Notes: generated by a model not told the origin, from the sequence alone. Shown: positions 18,717 through 28,688, counted from the stretch's first letter. The stretch is DNA of 64,000 nucleotides from Gallionella sp. (GCA_030682375.1 JAUXOL010000021.1:164240-228239); one strand, 5' to 3'. Translations and numbers: made by a program.

Positions 18717-19661
18717 TTAATGCGCCATCAGTTCGGCGAGATGGCGATTTTCCCGCAGCAGATTGCGGTAAGCCACCGCCTGCGAGATCGTGTTTTTCAG
18801 TTCGTATTCGCGCCAAGGCTTGGCGATGTAGCCGTATATCTCCGAGTCGTTGATCGCCTTGACCAGCACATTCTTGTCGGCATGACCGGAAAACAGGATG
18901 CGCGTCGCATCCGGCTGTATTTGTCGGACAGCATCCAGAAAACGCAACCCGTCCATTTCCGGCATCAGATAGTCCGCGATCACTACGTCGTAGCTCACTT
19001 GCCTTGCGCGCTCCAACGCTTGCAGGGGCGAGGTGTCGGTATGCACGTTAAATCGAAAATCGCGATGCGCCGACGAAAGTTCCGGATCATCCGCATACAG
19101 CAACGCGGCATGCAAGTCGTCGAAGCGCTCGCGCACGGTCAGGTTACGCGCCACCGCACTCAGCACATTGGGCTCGTCATCGACCACCAGCACCTGATAC
19201 AGCTTGTCCGGGTCCTCTGCGCGCTGCCAATGCCGCTCCCTGCGGCAAAGTTCGGCCAGACGCCTGTTCTCCAGCAGGATGGAGCGGTGCGCCAGCGCCT
19301 GTGCCAGCGTCGCAACCAGTTCGGCGCTGTCCCAAGGCTTGCCGATGAAGCGGTAAATATGCGTTTCGTTGATCGCTCCGACCACTGCCCCGAAATCGGC
19401 TTCGCCGCTCAGCACCAGACGTGCCGCATCCGGCTGCAATTTGCCGAACTGCTTGAGGAACTGAATGCCGTTCATCCCGGGCATCTGGTAATCGGCGATC
19501 ACCAGATCGAACTGCGCATGAATGCAATGCTCAAGCGCCGCGTCCGGCTTATCGAACGTCTCGACCAGGTATTCCCCGAGCAATTCGCGCCGCAGCGCAT
19601 TTAGCACATTCTGCTCATCGTCGACTATCAGTATCCGGTTCATGGCAGCCCTCCCCATCAA
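18717..19661 (-). CDS. Tandem receiver protein (REC-REC), no output domain
   Basis: ILIVDDEQNVLNALRREL...VIADYQMPGMNG...YRFIGKPW and VLVVDDEPNVLSAVARNL...VIADYLMPEMDG...YGYIAKPW. Confidence 0.92.
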   Translation of the reverse strand: MMGRAAMNRILIVDDEQNVLNALRRELLGEYLVETFDKPDAALEHCIHAQFDLVIADYQMPGMNGIQFLKQFGKLQPDAARLVLSGEADFGAVVGAINETHIYRFIGKPWDSAELVATLAQALAHRSILLENRRLAELCRRERHWQRAEDPDKLYQVLVVDDEPNVLSAVARNLTVRERFDDLHAALLYADDPELSSAHRDFRFNVHTDTSPLQALERARQVSYDVVIADYLMPEMDGLRFLDAVRQIQPDATRILFSGHADKNVLVKAINDSEIYGYIAKPWREYELKNTISQAVAYRNLLRENRHLAELMAH

Positions 19662-20581
19662 CGTTTACTTCTCAGCCGCAACAGGTCGGCGAGAATGCGA
19701 TTGTCCAGTTCCAGTTCGCGATGCGTCAGCGCCCGGTCGATCGCTGCGCGCAACTCATAGTCGCGCCAAGGCTTGCCGATAAAGCAGCTGACGCTGGCAC
19801 GATTCACTGCGGAAACCAGCACGTTCACATCAACCGTGCCGCTGAGCAAGATGCGCACCGCATCCGGCTGCGCGTCCCGGAACAAGCTCAGGAACTCGAT
19901 GCCGTTCATTCCCTGCATTGCATAATCGCTGAGGATCACGTCGAACTGGCGTTCCTGCGCCGCCTGAATGGCCGCATCGACCTGATCGAAGGTATGCACC
20001 TCGATCTGGTACATGCCAAAAGCGCCCTGGCTATAGGATGCATCCAGCTCCCGTTTCAGCGCCCGCAGCACATTCTGCTCGTCGTCCACGATCATCAGCA
20101 AGTATTTGTCCTTGCGTTTCAACTGGTGGTGCAATCCGAAGCGTTCGAGATACTCCTTCGCCAGCCGCCGGTTTTCGTAGCGCAGCTCGTAATGCCGGAG
20201 CGCCTGCCATAACGCGCTTTTCAGATCGTACTCATGCCATGGTTTGTCGATAAAGAAGTCGATATGTGCTTCGTTGATCGCCCGCATCATGTCCTGCATG
20301 TCGGCATGTCCGCTCAGGATGATGCGCGCAGCATCAGGCTGTATCTCGCGGAACGCCCTGAGGAAATCGATGCCGTTCATTTCCGGCATGCGGTTGTCGG
20401 AGATCACCACGTCGAAATAGCCGTCCGGCTCTCTGGCGCGCGCCAGTGCGGCGACGGGGGAAACAAACGCCTCGATCTCCAATCCTTCATGGCCGACATA
20501 GGGCTGGTTCATCAGTTCGCGCCGCAATGCGGCAAGGATGAAGTCGTCGTCGTCGAGCAAAAGGATACGATAACTGTTCAT
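19658..20581 (-). CDS. Tandem receiver protein (REC-REC), no output domain; ATG 20581 preferred over ORF start 20671
   Basis: MNSYRILLLDDDDFILAALRREL...VISDNRMPEMNG...DFFIDKPW and LLMIVDDEQNVLRALKREL...ILSDYAMQGMNG...SCFIGKPW. Confidence 0.92.
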   Translation of the reverse strand: MNSYRILLLDDDDFILAALRRELMNQPYVGHEGLEIEAFVSPVAALARAREPDGYFDVVISDNRMPEMNGIDFLRAFREIQPDAARIILSGHADMQDMMRAINEAHIDFFIDKPWHEYDLKSALWQALRHYELRYENRRLAKEYLERFGLHHQLKRKDKYLLMIVDDEQNVLRALKRELDASYSQGAFGMYQIEVHTFDQVDAAIQAAQERQFDVILSDYAMQGMNGIEFLSLFRDAQPDAVRILLSGTVDVNVLVSAVNRASVSCFIGKPWRDYELRAAIDRALTHRELELDNRILADLLRLRSKR

Positions 20582-20591
20582 GGCGTCATGA

Positions 20592-21911
20592 CTAGATCGT
20601 GTGGGTAAAGATCGCCAGCGGCTCGCCCGCCGACGCCTCGAATTCCTTGATCTCGCGGATATGCCCCGCATTCAGTACGGTGTCCTTCAACAGCAACAGC
20701 ATGCCGTCCTTGGTGATCACGTCGTGCGTCAGCAGCATGCCTTCGTGCAACTGGTTGCTGGTCATCTGAAATTCGGCCGCGATGTTCCCATATTGTGCGG
20801 AACGGCCAATGATGCTGCGGAATGCCTCGACGACCGCGGGGTCGTAGCGCAAGCCGCTGCCATTGGCAAGCGTATCGAGTGCATCTTCCGCCCTCATCCT
20901 GTCATGGCCGAGCAGCCCCTCCTGCAGGGCGTCGTAATCGCTGGCGACCAGCAGGATGCGCGCGCCCAGCGGAATGGCATCGCCGCGCAGCCCGGAGCGG
21001 TTGCCCATCCCGTCATAGTGTTCGCGGTGATAGCGGATCAGTTCGGAGGCCTGCACCAGCGGATCGAGCGCCATCAATGCCGCCGCCGCACGCAGCGGGT
21101 GCTTGTCGAATTCGGCGCGCTCGGCATACGGCAGCTCGAAATAAGGCTGCTCCAGCAAACGGTCCGGCAGACCTATCTTGCCGATGTTGTGCAACAAAGC
21201 GGCCGTTTCTATCGTCTGGATGTGGCCCTCAGACAGCCCCATCTGCTGGGCGATATTGCGGCACAGTTGCGCCACCCGGCGCGAGTGTCCGGCCATCGCC
21301 CCCTTGCGCAGTTCCATCAGGTTGGCAAACACCTGGATGGTGGCGAAGTAGTCTTTTTTCAGGTGTTCGTGCGCCTGTGCCAGCGAGTCCATGGCAGCGC
21401 GCAACTCCTCGGTACGCTGACGCACCTTGTCCTCCAGGCTGGCATTGAGCAGCTTCAACTCTTCGTTCTGTTGGCGCGTCAGCGCTTCAAGACGCTGCTT
21501 ATCGGCCAGCAGCTGCTTGCGCTCCAGCGCATCGCGCACGATCAGCACGATGTCATTGTCGTCCCAGGGCTTGGAGATGTAGCGATATATCTCGCCGCGA
21601 TTGATCGCGGCGATGGTCGAGGTCAGGTCGGCGTATCCGGTCAGCAGGATGCGTATCGCCTCCGGGCTCTTCATCCGCACCTGTTCGAGCAGCTCGGCAC
21701 CGGTCATCTTCGGCATGCGCATGTCGGAGATCACCAGATCGACGGATTCCGTCTCCATCAAGGCGAGCGCCTCCGCGCCAGTCTCGGAGGTCAGTATCCG
21801 ATAACCGAGCGGAAGGAACAGGCGCTTCAGCGAGTTGAGGATATTGGCTTCATCGTCGACGAACAACAATGTCGCCGGCTCGTTTGCAGGGAGTATCGCT
21901 TCCTGGTTCAT
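20592..21911 (-). CDS. REC plus degenerate HD-GYP-type response regulator
   Basis: REC LLFVDDEANILNSLKRLF...VISDMRMPKMTG...YRYISKPW; HD-GYP-like region AALLHNIGKIGLPD, RYHREHYDGMGNRSGLRGDAIPLGARIL. Confidence 0.9.
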   Translation of the reverse strand: MNQEAILPANEPATLLFVDDEANILNSLKRLFLPLGYRILTSETGAEALALMETESVDLVISDMRMPKMTGAELLEQVRMKSPEAIRILLTGYADLTSTIAAINRGEIYRYISKPWDDNDIVLIVRDALERKQLLADKQRLEALTRQQNEELKLLNASLEDKVRQRTEELRAAMDSLAQAHEHLKKDYFATIQVFANLMELRKGAMAGHSRRVAQLCRNIAQQMGLSEGHIQTIETAALLHNIGKIGLPDRLLEQPYFELPYAERAEFDKHPLRAAAALMALDPLVQASELIRYHREHYDGMGNRSGLRGDAIPLGARILLVASDYDALQEGLLGHDRMRAEDALDTLANGSGLRYDPAVVEAFRSIIGRSAQYGNIAAEFQMTSNQLHEGMLLTHDVITKDGMLLLLKDTVLNAGHIREIKEFEASAGEPLAIFTHTI

Positions 21912-24900
21912 GCTTCTTTCTCCTTGGCATTTGTCTGTTGCAGCGGCAGCCAGACCCTGAAGGTCGTTCCCTTGCCGACTTCGCTTTGCACTTCAATCTT
22001 ACCGCCATGTTTCTCGACGATGTTGTAAGAGACCGACAGCCCCAGCCCGGTGCCCTTGCCGACCGGCTTGGTGGTAAAGAAGGGATCGAACAGATGCGGG
22101 ATATTTCCCGGCGGGATACCCTTTCCGGTATCGCTGACCGACACCCACACCGATTCGCCCTCCTGTCCGGTGCGTATCGTGATTGTGCCGCGCACTTCGA
22201 TGGCCTGCGCGGCGTTGATCAGCAGATTCATGAATACCTGATCGAGCTGTGAAGGCAAACAATAAATATCGGGCAGATCGCTATATTCCTTGACCACCTC
22301 GCACTTGTATTTCAGCTCGTTCCATACCACGTTCAGAGTGGAATCCAAGCCCCGACGCAGATCCGCCCAAACCCATTGCTCTTCGGCATCCTGGCGGGAG
22401 AAGTCCTTCAGGTCGAGGATGATCTTCTTGATGCGCTCCAGGCCCTGATGCGATTCGCCGATCAGCGCCTTGATGTCATTGCGCAGAAAATCGAGATCGA
22501 CCCTGGCTTTGAGTTGCCGCGTCTCGTTCAGCAGCGGATTCTCCGCCCCAAGAAACGCCTCGACTGCCTCGTATTTATCCATGACCACAAAAATGTCGGC
22601 CAGATATTTTTCCAGCGTACCGAGATTGGAATTCACATAACCGACAGGATTGTTGATCTCGTGCGCGACCCCGGCCGCCAACAACCCGATCGAAGCCATC
22701 TTTTCGGACTGCAGGACCTGATTCTTTGCGTGCTCCAGCTGCTTGTTCGCCTCCAGCAGTTGCGCATTGATCCCGGCGACATGCTCGTACTGCGCTACGA
22801 CTTGGGCCTCGATCTCCTTGCGCACAGTGATATCCATCACCGCGCCGAACATGGATAGCGCCTTGCCATCCGCATCTCTTTTCAGGCGCCCCTTGCTCTC
22901 CAGCCAGCGGATGCTGCCATCCGGCCTGACGATACGATATTCCGAACGATAGTCCGTACCGCTTTCCATCACCCGGCGGATATCCGCTTCCACCCTGTAG
23001 CAATCGTCCGGATGGATGCGCTTCAGCCATTCCGCATAGTTGAGCGGTTCGGACGACACCGGAATACCAAAGATGTTGAAATAGCTATCGGAACATTGTG
23101 CGGCATTCGCTACCAAGTCCCAATCCCAAGTGCCGACCGCTGCGGCCATCTGCGCAAGCTGCAGGCGCTCCTCGCTGGTGCGCAACAATGCCTCGGCCCG
23201 TTTACGTTCGGTGATGTCGCGCATGATACCTATAGCCTGCCAATGATCGGCGATCCTGACCGCGCTGAGCGACAGCTCGACCGGAATCTCTCGCCCATCC
23301 TTGCACAGCGCGCTCAGTTCCAGCGTCTTGCCGACCACCGGCCCTTCGCCGGTATGCCGGAAGTGTTCGAACCCGTTGCGGAAGCTTTCAAGAAAGCGGG
23401 ACGGCGCCAGCAGGCGATGCATATCCTTGCCGACTATCTCGCTCGATGCATAGCCGAATATCTTTTCTGCTGCGGTATTCCAGAAGGAGACCTTGCCGTC
23501 ATGGTCCATCATCACGATGGCATCCTGTGCCGAAGCGGACATGACGCGGAATTTTTCCTCGCTTTCCAGCAGAGCTTGCTCCACGCGCTTGCGCTCGGTG
23601 ATATCGTCCTTGATGGCCAAGTAGTGGGTCGTTCGCCCGTCTGCATCGCGCACCGGCGAGATCAGGATGGATTCTATGTATTCGCTGCCGTCCTTGCGCC
23701 GGTTGACGAACTCACCCCGCCACACCTCGCCGCGAGTCAGATGCGCCCACATATCGTCATAGCTCGCACGGGGATTCTTGCCGGAATGCAGGATGCGCGG
23801 ATTCTTTCCGATCGCCTCTTCGCGACTGTAGCCGGTAGCCTTGACGAATGCTTCGTTGACGTATTCGAGCCTGGCATCGAGATCGGTGATCACGATGGAG
23901 CTGGGGCTCTGTTCGACGACCAGCGACAGCTTGCGCAACTGGTCTTCCGCCTGTTTTCGCTGGGCCTCGTGGCTGAAATAATCCAGCGCGTAATCGATGT
24001 CGGCGGACATTTCGAGCATCAGCTCCCGCACATCCTCGTCGAAGGCATTCATCACATCGGCATACAGCATGAACGCCCCGATGACCTTGCCATCGCAATG
24101 CAGCGGCAAGGCGGCCGAACTGCGCCATCCCAATTTGGCTGCATCACCTTTCCAGGGAGCGGTGACCTGCGCCCCCAGAAAATCCTGGCACCAGAATGGA
24201 TGATCCCCCCGGATCGCCAGGCCGCTCGGGCCATTTCCGAATTCGCTGTCGGCATCCAGAGAAATATTGATATCGTGCAGATACTCCTCCGCTCCGGTGC
24301 CTGCGCTCGCTACCGGCACGACCATCTGCGCGGCCGGATCGATCCGTCCTATCCAAGCCATCTTGAAACTGCCGAACTGCACCGTGCTTTGGCATATCCG
24401 CGCGAATAACTCTTGTTCGTCGTTGCTGCGCACGATTGCCTGGTTGCACTGAATGAGTGCTTCATAGAGCTGGTTCAGCCGTTCGATCCTCACCTCGGCC
24501 TGCTTGTGTTCGGTCAGATCCTCAAGCGTGACGATATTCCGGCTGCCTATCGAAGAGAAGGCTCCCCTGACATAACGGAACGATCCATCCTTGCAGGTAA
24601 CCGTGGCCTCCATCGGCTCGATGCTGGAATGGTTACGGACAGCTTGTGCCGAGCGCTCCGTCCATTCCTTTCGGAGCTCCTCGCGGTATCCCTCGTCCGG
24701 ATAGGCTAACAACCACCAATGCTTCAGATCGGGAACATCTTCCAGCGTATAACCGAACAGGTCGCTGAATTTCCGGTTCATCATGAGAATCTTCGCCTCC
24801 GGATCGACTCCAGCATAGATCACCGTCGCAACCGGCAAGTGCTCGATCAACGCGCGGATCTCCGATTCGCTCTGGCGCAATGCCTGCTCTGCCGCCTTGC

Positions 24901-25306
24901 GCGCACGGATGCTCTTTTCCTGCGAAATAGCCCCCTGCACCGCCGATATCAGGCGTTGCAGATGGTCTTTCATCACATAATCCTTGGCTCCCAGCTTGAC
25001 CAGCTCCACCGCCTCGACATCGCCGAGCGCACCGGTGACCATCACCACCGGGATATCCGGATAGTTATGGCGCACCATCAGCAAGGCCTCGCGCCCGCTG
25101 ATGTCGGGCAGATTGAAGTCCGACAGGACGATATCCGGCACGAACTGGCTCAATGCCCGGACGAACTCCTCGCGCGTCCCCGCACGCAGAAACTCGACCT
25201 CGGCCCACTCCCTTTCGAGCTCAGCCTGAATCAGTTCGCTGTCGTTCGGGTTATCCTCGAGATTGAGGACACGAAGCTTCCCGTGTTTCGGATCCGCATG
25301 GGACAT
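21908..25306 (-). CDS. REC-PAS-GAF-multiPAS histidine kinase (1132 aa)
   Basis: N-terminal REC VLNLEDNPNDSELIQAELE; several PAS/PAC repeats; AHEINNPVGYVNSNL; FDPFFTTKPVGKGTGLGLSVSY. Confidence 0.92.
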   Translation of the reverse strand: MSHADPKHGKLRVLNLEDNPNDSELIQAELEREWAEVEFLRAGTREEFVRALSQFVPDIVLSDFNLPDISGREALLMVRHNYPDIPVVMVTGALGDVEAVELVKLGAKDYVMKDHLQRLISAVQGAISQEKSIRARKAAEQALRQSESEIRALIEHLPVATVIYAGVDPEAKILMMNRKFSDLFGYTLEDVPDLKHWWLLAYPDEGYREELRKEWTERSAQAVRNHSSIEPMEATVTCKDGSFRYVRGAFSSIGSRNIVTLEDLTEHKQAEVRIERLNQLYEALIQCNQAIVRSNDEQELFARICQSTVQFGSFKMAWIGRIDPAAQMVVPVASAGTGAEEYLHDINISLDADSEFGNGPSGLAIRGDHPFWCQDFLGAQVTAPWKGDAAKLGWRSSAALPLHCDGKVIGAFMLYADVMNAFDEDVRELMLEMSADIDYALDYFSHEAQRKQAEDQLRKLSLVVEQSPSSIVITDLDARLEYVNEAFVKATGYSREEAIGKNPRILHSGKNPRASYDDMWAHLTRGEVWRGEFVNRRKDGSEYIESILISPVRDADGRTTHYLAIKDDITERKRVEQALLESEEKFRVMSASAQDAIVMMDHDGKVSFWNTAAEKIFGYASSEIVGKDMHRLLAPSRFLESFRNGFEHFRHTGEGPVVGKTLELSALCKDGREIPVELSLSAVRIADHWQAIGIMRDITERKRAEALLRTSEERLQLAQMAAAVGTWDWDLVANAAQCSDSYFNIFGIPVSSEPLNYAEWLKRIHPDDCYRVEADIRRVMESGTDYRSEYRIVRPDGSIRWLESKGRLKRDADGKALSMFGAVMDITVRKEIEAQVVAQYEHVAGINAQLLEANKQLEHAKNQVLQSEKMASIGLLAAGVAHEINNPVGYVNSNLGTLEKYLADIFVVMDKYEAVEAFLGAENPLLNETRQLKARVDLDFLRNDIKALIGESHQGLERIKKIILDLKDFSRQDAEEQWVWADLRRGLDSTLNVVWNELKYKCEVVKEYSDLPDIYCLPSQLDQVFMNLLINAAQAIEVRGTITIRTGQEGESVWVSVSDTGKGIPPGNIPHLFDPFFTTKPVGKGTGLGLSVSYNIVEKHGGKIEVQSEVGKGTTFRVWLPLQQTNAKEKEA

Positions 25307-25762
25307 TCAGACGCTCCTGCTCACACTGCCGAGCGGCGGATGGTTGATCAACGCCCAGAATACGCCGAGATCCTTGACTGCCTTGACGAAACTGGAAAAA
25401 TCGACCGGCTTGACCACATAGGCATTCACACCGAGCTCATAACCTTCATCTACATCGCGTTCCTCGCGCGAGGAGGTCATGATCACCACCGGTATGGTTT
25501 TCAGTTCGGGGTTGCCCTTGATCCGGCGCAACACATCCATGCCGCTGATCTTGGGCAGCTTGAGATCGAGCAAAATTACCGCCGGGCTGCCGCACTGGCG
25601 GTCCGCGTAATCCCCCTGATGCAACAGGTAGTCGAGCGCCTCCTGACCGTCGCGAACCACCACGACCTCGTTGGCCAGTCTGCATTCGGCGAAAGCCTCC
25701 AGCGTCATTTCTTCGTCGTTAGGGTTGTCTTCGACCAACAGTATGCGTGCCAGCGTATTCAT
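25307..25762 (-). CDS. Single-domain Rcp1/CheY-like receiver; ATG 25762 preferred over ORF start 25831
   Basis: MNTLARILLVEDNPNDEEMTLEAF...VILLDLKLPKISGMDVLRRIK...VVKPVDF; ATGA overlap with the upstream kinase. Confidence 0.92.
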   Translation of the reverse strand: MNTLARILLVEDNPNDEEMTLEAFAECRLANEVVVVRDGQEALDYLLHQGDYADRQCGSPAVILLDLKLPKISGMDVLRRIKGNPELKTIPVVIMTSSREERDVDEGYELGVNAYVVKPVDFSSFVKAVKDLGVFWALINHPPLGSVSRSV

Positions 25763-28665
25763 TTCAGCCCTCCGAATTCCGGTAGCGCGAAATAGAACGT
25801 CGCGCCCTCGTTCACCTTGCCTTCCGCCCACACCCGACCGCCGTGACGCTGGACGATGCGCTGCACATTGGCCAGCCCCACACCGGTGCCCTCGAATTGC
25901 TCTTGCGGATGCAGCCTCTGGAACAGGCCGAACAGCTTATCCACATGGCGCATGTCGAATCCTACCCCATTGTCCCGCACGTAACATACCGCTTCGCCCC
26001 GTCCGCCCGCGACCGTACCGATCTCGATCACCGCCACGTCGCGGGTCTGGGTGAACTTCAGCGCATTCGACAACAGATTCTGCAACACCAGCGACAGCAT
26101 CGTGCGTTCTCCGGTCACTTCCGGCAGTGGCGCGATTTTCCATTCGACGTGCCGCCCCTCGGACTGCGGGCGCAGCGTGTTGCGCACCTCGGCCAGCAGC
26201 TGGTTCATATCGACGCGCGATACGCTCATCTCGGCGCGCCCGATGCGCGAGAAGGTCAGGATGTCGTCGATCAACCGCCCCATCTGGATGGCCGCCTCGG
26301 CGATCACGTCCATGTAATGCCTGCCCTTGTCGTCGATGGCCTCGTAGTTGTGTTTCTTCAGCAGCTCGACAAAACCGGCGACCGCACGCAGCGGCGCGCG
26401 CAAGTCGTGCGACACCGAGTAGGAGAACGCTTCCAGTTCCTTGTTGACCGCCTGCAACTCCCTGGTTCGCTCCATCACCCTCTGTTCCAGTTGCGCACGA
26501 TGTTTCTCCAACTCATCCATGAGCTGTTGGCGCTCGGTGATATCGATGGTGTAACCGGCGAGATAGTTCTTCCCGCCTACATGGATAGGAAACTTGACGG
26601 TGGTATAGCTGCGGCCGTTCAGCTCCTCGTCCAGATGCAGCACCTCGCCGCCGGACGCGACGGCCCAATCATCCGCCGATATCTTTGCGGCGAAATCGGG
26701 CGGGAACAGCTCGACCATGGTTTTTCCCGCCATTTCAGAACCCGGAATGCCGATCATGTCACGGAAGTTCTCACTGGCCATCACCGTCCTGCTTTCATCC
26801 GGCGTCACGTTCTTGATGAAGGCGTAGATCGGGGAATGTTCGATGAAGGCGTGCAGCAGCGCATTGCTCTCGCGCAATGAGTATTCGGCGCGCTTGCGCT
26901 CGCTGATGTCGTGAGCCAGCGAGATGACCGCAGGATGCTCGCCGAGCATGAACCAATGCGCGTGGATCTCGACCGGAATGCGGCGTCCGTCACGGCCCAG
27001 ATGCACCTGCTCGAAGGTGACGGACTCCCCCGCCTGCAGACGTTCTAAGATGGGACCGAGATCGACGCCGGAGTCCGGCGCATCCAGTTGCAGCAGACTC
27101 ATGCCCTGCAATTCGTCGCGCGTATAGCCGGTCATCCGGCAGGCCACCTCGTTGACTTCCATGAACCGGCTCGGCATTCCGTCCGGCTGGATTTCATTGA
27201 CATAGACTGCATCGGCGATGGCGCCGAACAGAGACATATAGCGCACTTGGCTATGGCGCAGCGATTCTTCGCTTTGCTGCAAAGCCAGGGTCGCGGCCTG
27301 GCTGTCCTCCAGCGCGCTCAGCAGCGCCTGGCGCGACTGGTTCGCTTCGACCAGCAGGCGCTCGGCGTCCATCTGGGCGGAGCGAATCACCGCTTCGGAC
27401 TCGTGACGCTGGGTGACATCGCGGGCGATACCGAGCACGCCTAGCAGTTCGCCCTGCGACCCGAACATCGGTGCCTTGGTCGTTTCCGCCAGAATTCGAC
27501 GGCCTGTGTCGGCCAAGGTGAGCCACTCCTCGTTGCTGCTGGGGCCGCCGACTGCGATGGCGGCCTGGTCCTTGGCGCGAAAAAAGTCGGCCAGTTCGCG
27601 CGGAACGAAATCGTAATCGGTCTTGCCGATAATGTCGGCCTCCTTCGCGCCGAAGAATCGTTCGAAGGCCGGATTGCAGGCGAGATAGACGCCCTCAGGG
27701 TCTTTCAGCCAGATCAGGTCGGGGATGGTACTGACCAGCGTACGCAGGCGCGCTTCGCTCACCGCAACGCTCGCATGCATCCACTCGCGCTCGACTTCGA
27801 TGCGCGCCAGGAACCGGGCGCCCCACATCACCAAGGTGCCGAGCATGACGATGTAGGTCAGCGCAACCAACGCCACGCCGAAATCGGGTTCGTACAGGCC
27901 GCTGCGATCTCCCTGCAGCTTCAGCCAGCCGATAAGGATGGGCAGAAACAGACTGACCGGCAGCAGACGGCGGGCGAGCGCGCCACCGCCGTCATGGCGT
28001 CTGAGCAGACCGACCATACCTTCGTCCGGCTGCGAACATAGCAGGCCCAGTGCGAGGACAAAGAACGCCAATGCCGTGTGCACGGCCAACTGCAGGAAGT
28101 ACCCCAAACCATAGGCGTTATCGGTGTCATAGAGATATATCAGGACAGAGGCCAGAGCCGGAAGCGCCGTCAACACGGCGAGCATCGAAATGCGCAGCCT
28201 GCTTCGAGCCGTCTTTCCGCTCATCAGCAAGGCCGAACCCAACAGCATGAAACCCAAGGCGCTAGCAGGCGCCATGCGCCCCGGCGCCAGCGTGCCGATC
28301 GCACCGGCCGGCTCGTGGAACAGCCATTGATCGATGCCGAGATCGACAGCGAATAGATATTCGAGTAACGAAAGCGCGCCGATCAGAAAGACGGTGCCGG
28401 CCAACGTCTTTCTGAGCACACTCCAGGATGCCCCCAGCCTGACGGTGTCGTCGGCCTTCAGCCAGAGCGCCAGGCCGGACAGCACGAAACCCAGCGCCGT
28501 ATTGGCTTTCATCGCGACCCAATGCGGGGCGACGCTCTTCAACTCCTGAATATCCCGCAGCCAGCCGAACAGTACCAGCAGGCCGATGAAAGCCCCGAAT
28601 AACCCGGCTCCCTTGGCGAGCGCCAGCCAGAAATCCTTACTATCCCAATACTCGGGAGGTTTCAT
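25759..28665 (-). CDS. Membrane (about 8 TM) PAS histidine kinase with phytochrome-like HisKA
   Basis: Hydrophobic N-terminal third; PAS repeats; FSYSVSHDLRAPLRAVAGF; NLLSNALKFT; DNGVGFDMRHVDKLFGLFQRLH. Confidence 0.92.
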   Translation of the reverse strand: MKPPEYWDSKDFWLALAKGAGLFGAFIGLLVLFGWLRDIQELKSVAPHWVAMKANTALGFVLSGLALWLKADDTVRLGASWSVLRKTLAGTVFLIGALSLLEYLFAVDLGIDQWLFHEPAGAIGTLAPGRMAPASALGFMLLGSALLMSGKTARSRLRISMLAVLTALPALASVLIYLYDTDNAYGLGYFLQLAVHTALAFFVLALGLLCSQPDEGMVGLLRRHDGGGALARRLLPVSLFLPILIGWLKLQGDRSGLYEPDFGVALVALTYIVMLGTLVMWGARFLARIEVEREWMHASVAVSEARLRTLVSTIPDLIWLKDPEGVYLACNPAFERFFGAKEADIIGKTDYDFVPRELADFFRAKDQAAIAVGGPSSNEEWLTLADTGRRILAETTKAPMFGSQGELLGVLGIARDVTQRHESEAVIRSAQMDAERLLVEANQSRQALLSALEDSQAATLALQQSEESLRHSQVRYMSLFGAIADAVYVNEIQPDGMPSRFMEVNEVACRMTGYTRDELQGMSLLQLDAPDSGVDLGPILERLQAGESVTFEQVHLGRDGRRIPVEIHAHWFMLGEHPAVISLAHDISERKRAEYSLRESNALLHAFIEHSPIYAFIKNVTPDESRTVMASENFRDMIGIPGSEMAGKTMVELFPPDFAAKISADDWAVASGGEVLHLDEELNGRSYTTVKFPIHVGGKNYLAGYTIDITERQQLMDELEKHRAQLEQRVMERTRELQAVNKELEAFSYSVSHDLRAPLRAVAGFVELLKKHNYEAIDDKGRHYMDVIAEAAIQMGRLIDDILTFSRIGRAEMSVSRVDMNQLLAEVRNTLRPQSEGRHVEWKIAPLPEVTGERTMLSLVLQNLLSNALKFTQTRDVAVIEIGTVAGGRGEAVCYVRDNGVGFDMRHVDKLFGLFQRLHPQEQFEGTGVGLANVQRIVQRHGGRVWAEGKVNEGATFYFALPEFGGLK

Positions 28666-28688
28666 GATGCCCCCGTCACGATGACGAC

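Noticed and set aside
17550-19604. 684-aa plus-strand ORF
   Set aside because: Antisense to the kinase and REC-REC genes; no recognisable domain
18717-20581. The two REC-REC genes as one gene split by frameshift
   Set aside because: Each has its own start, complete pair of REC domains and a 4-bp overlap typical of translational coupling
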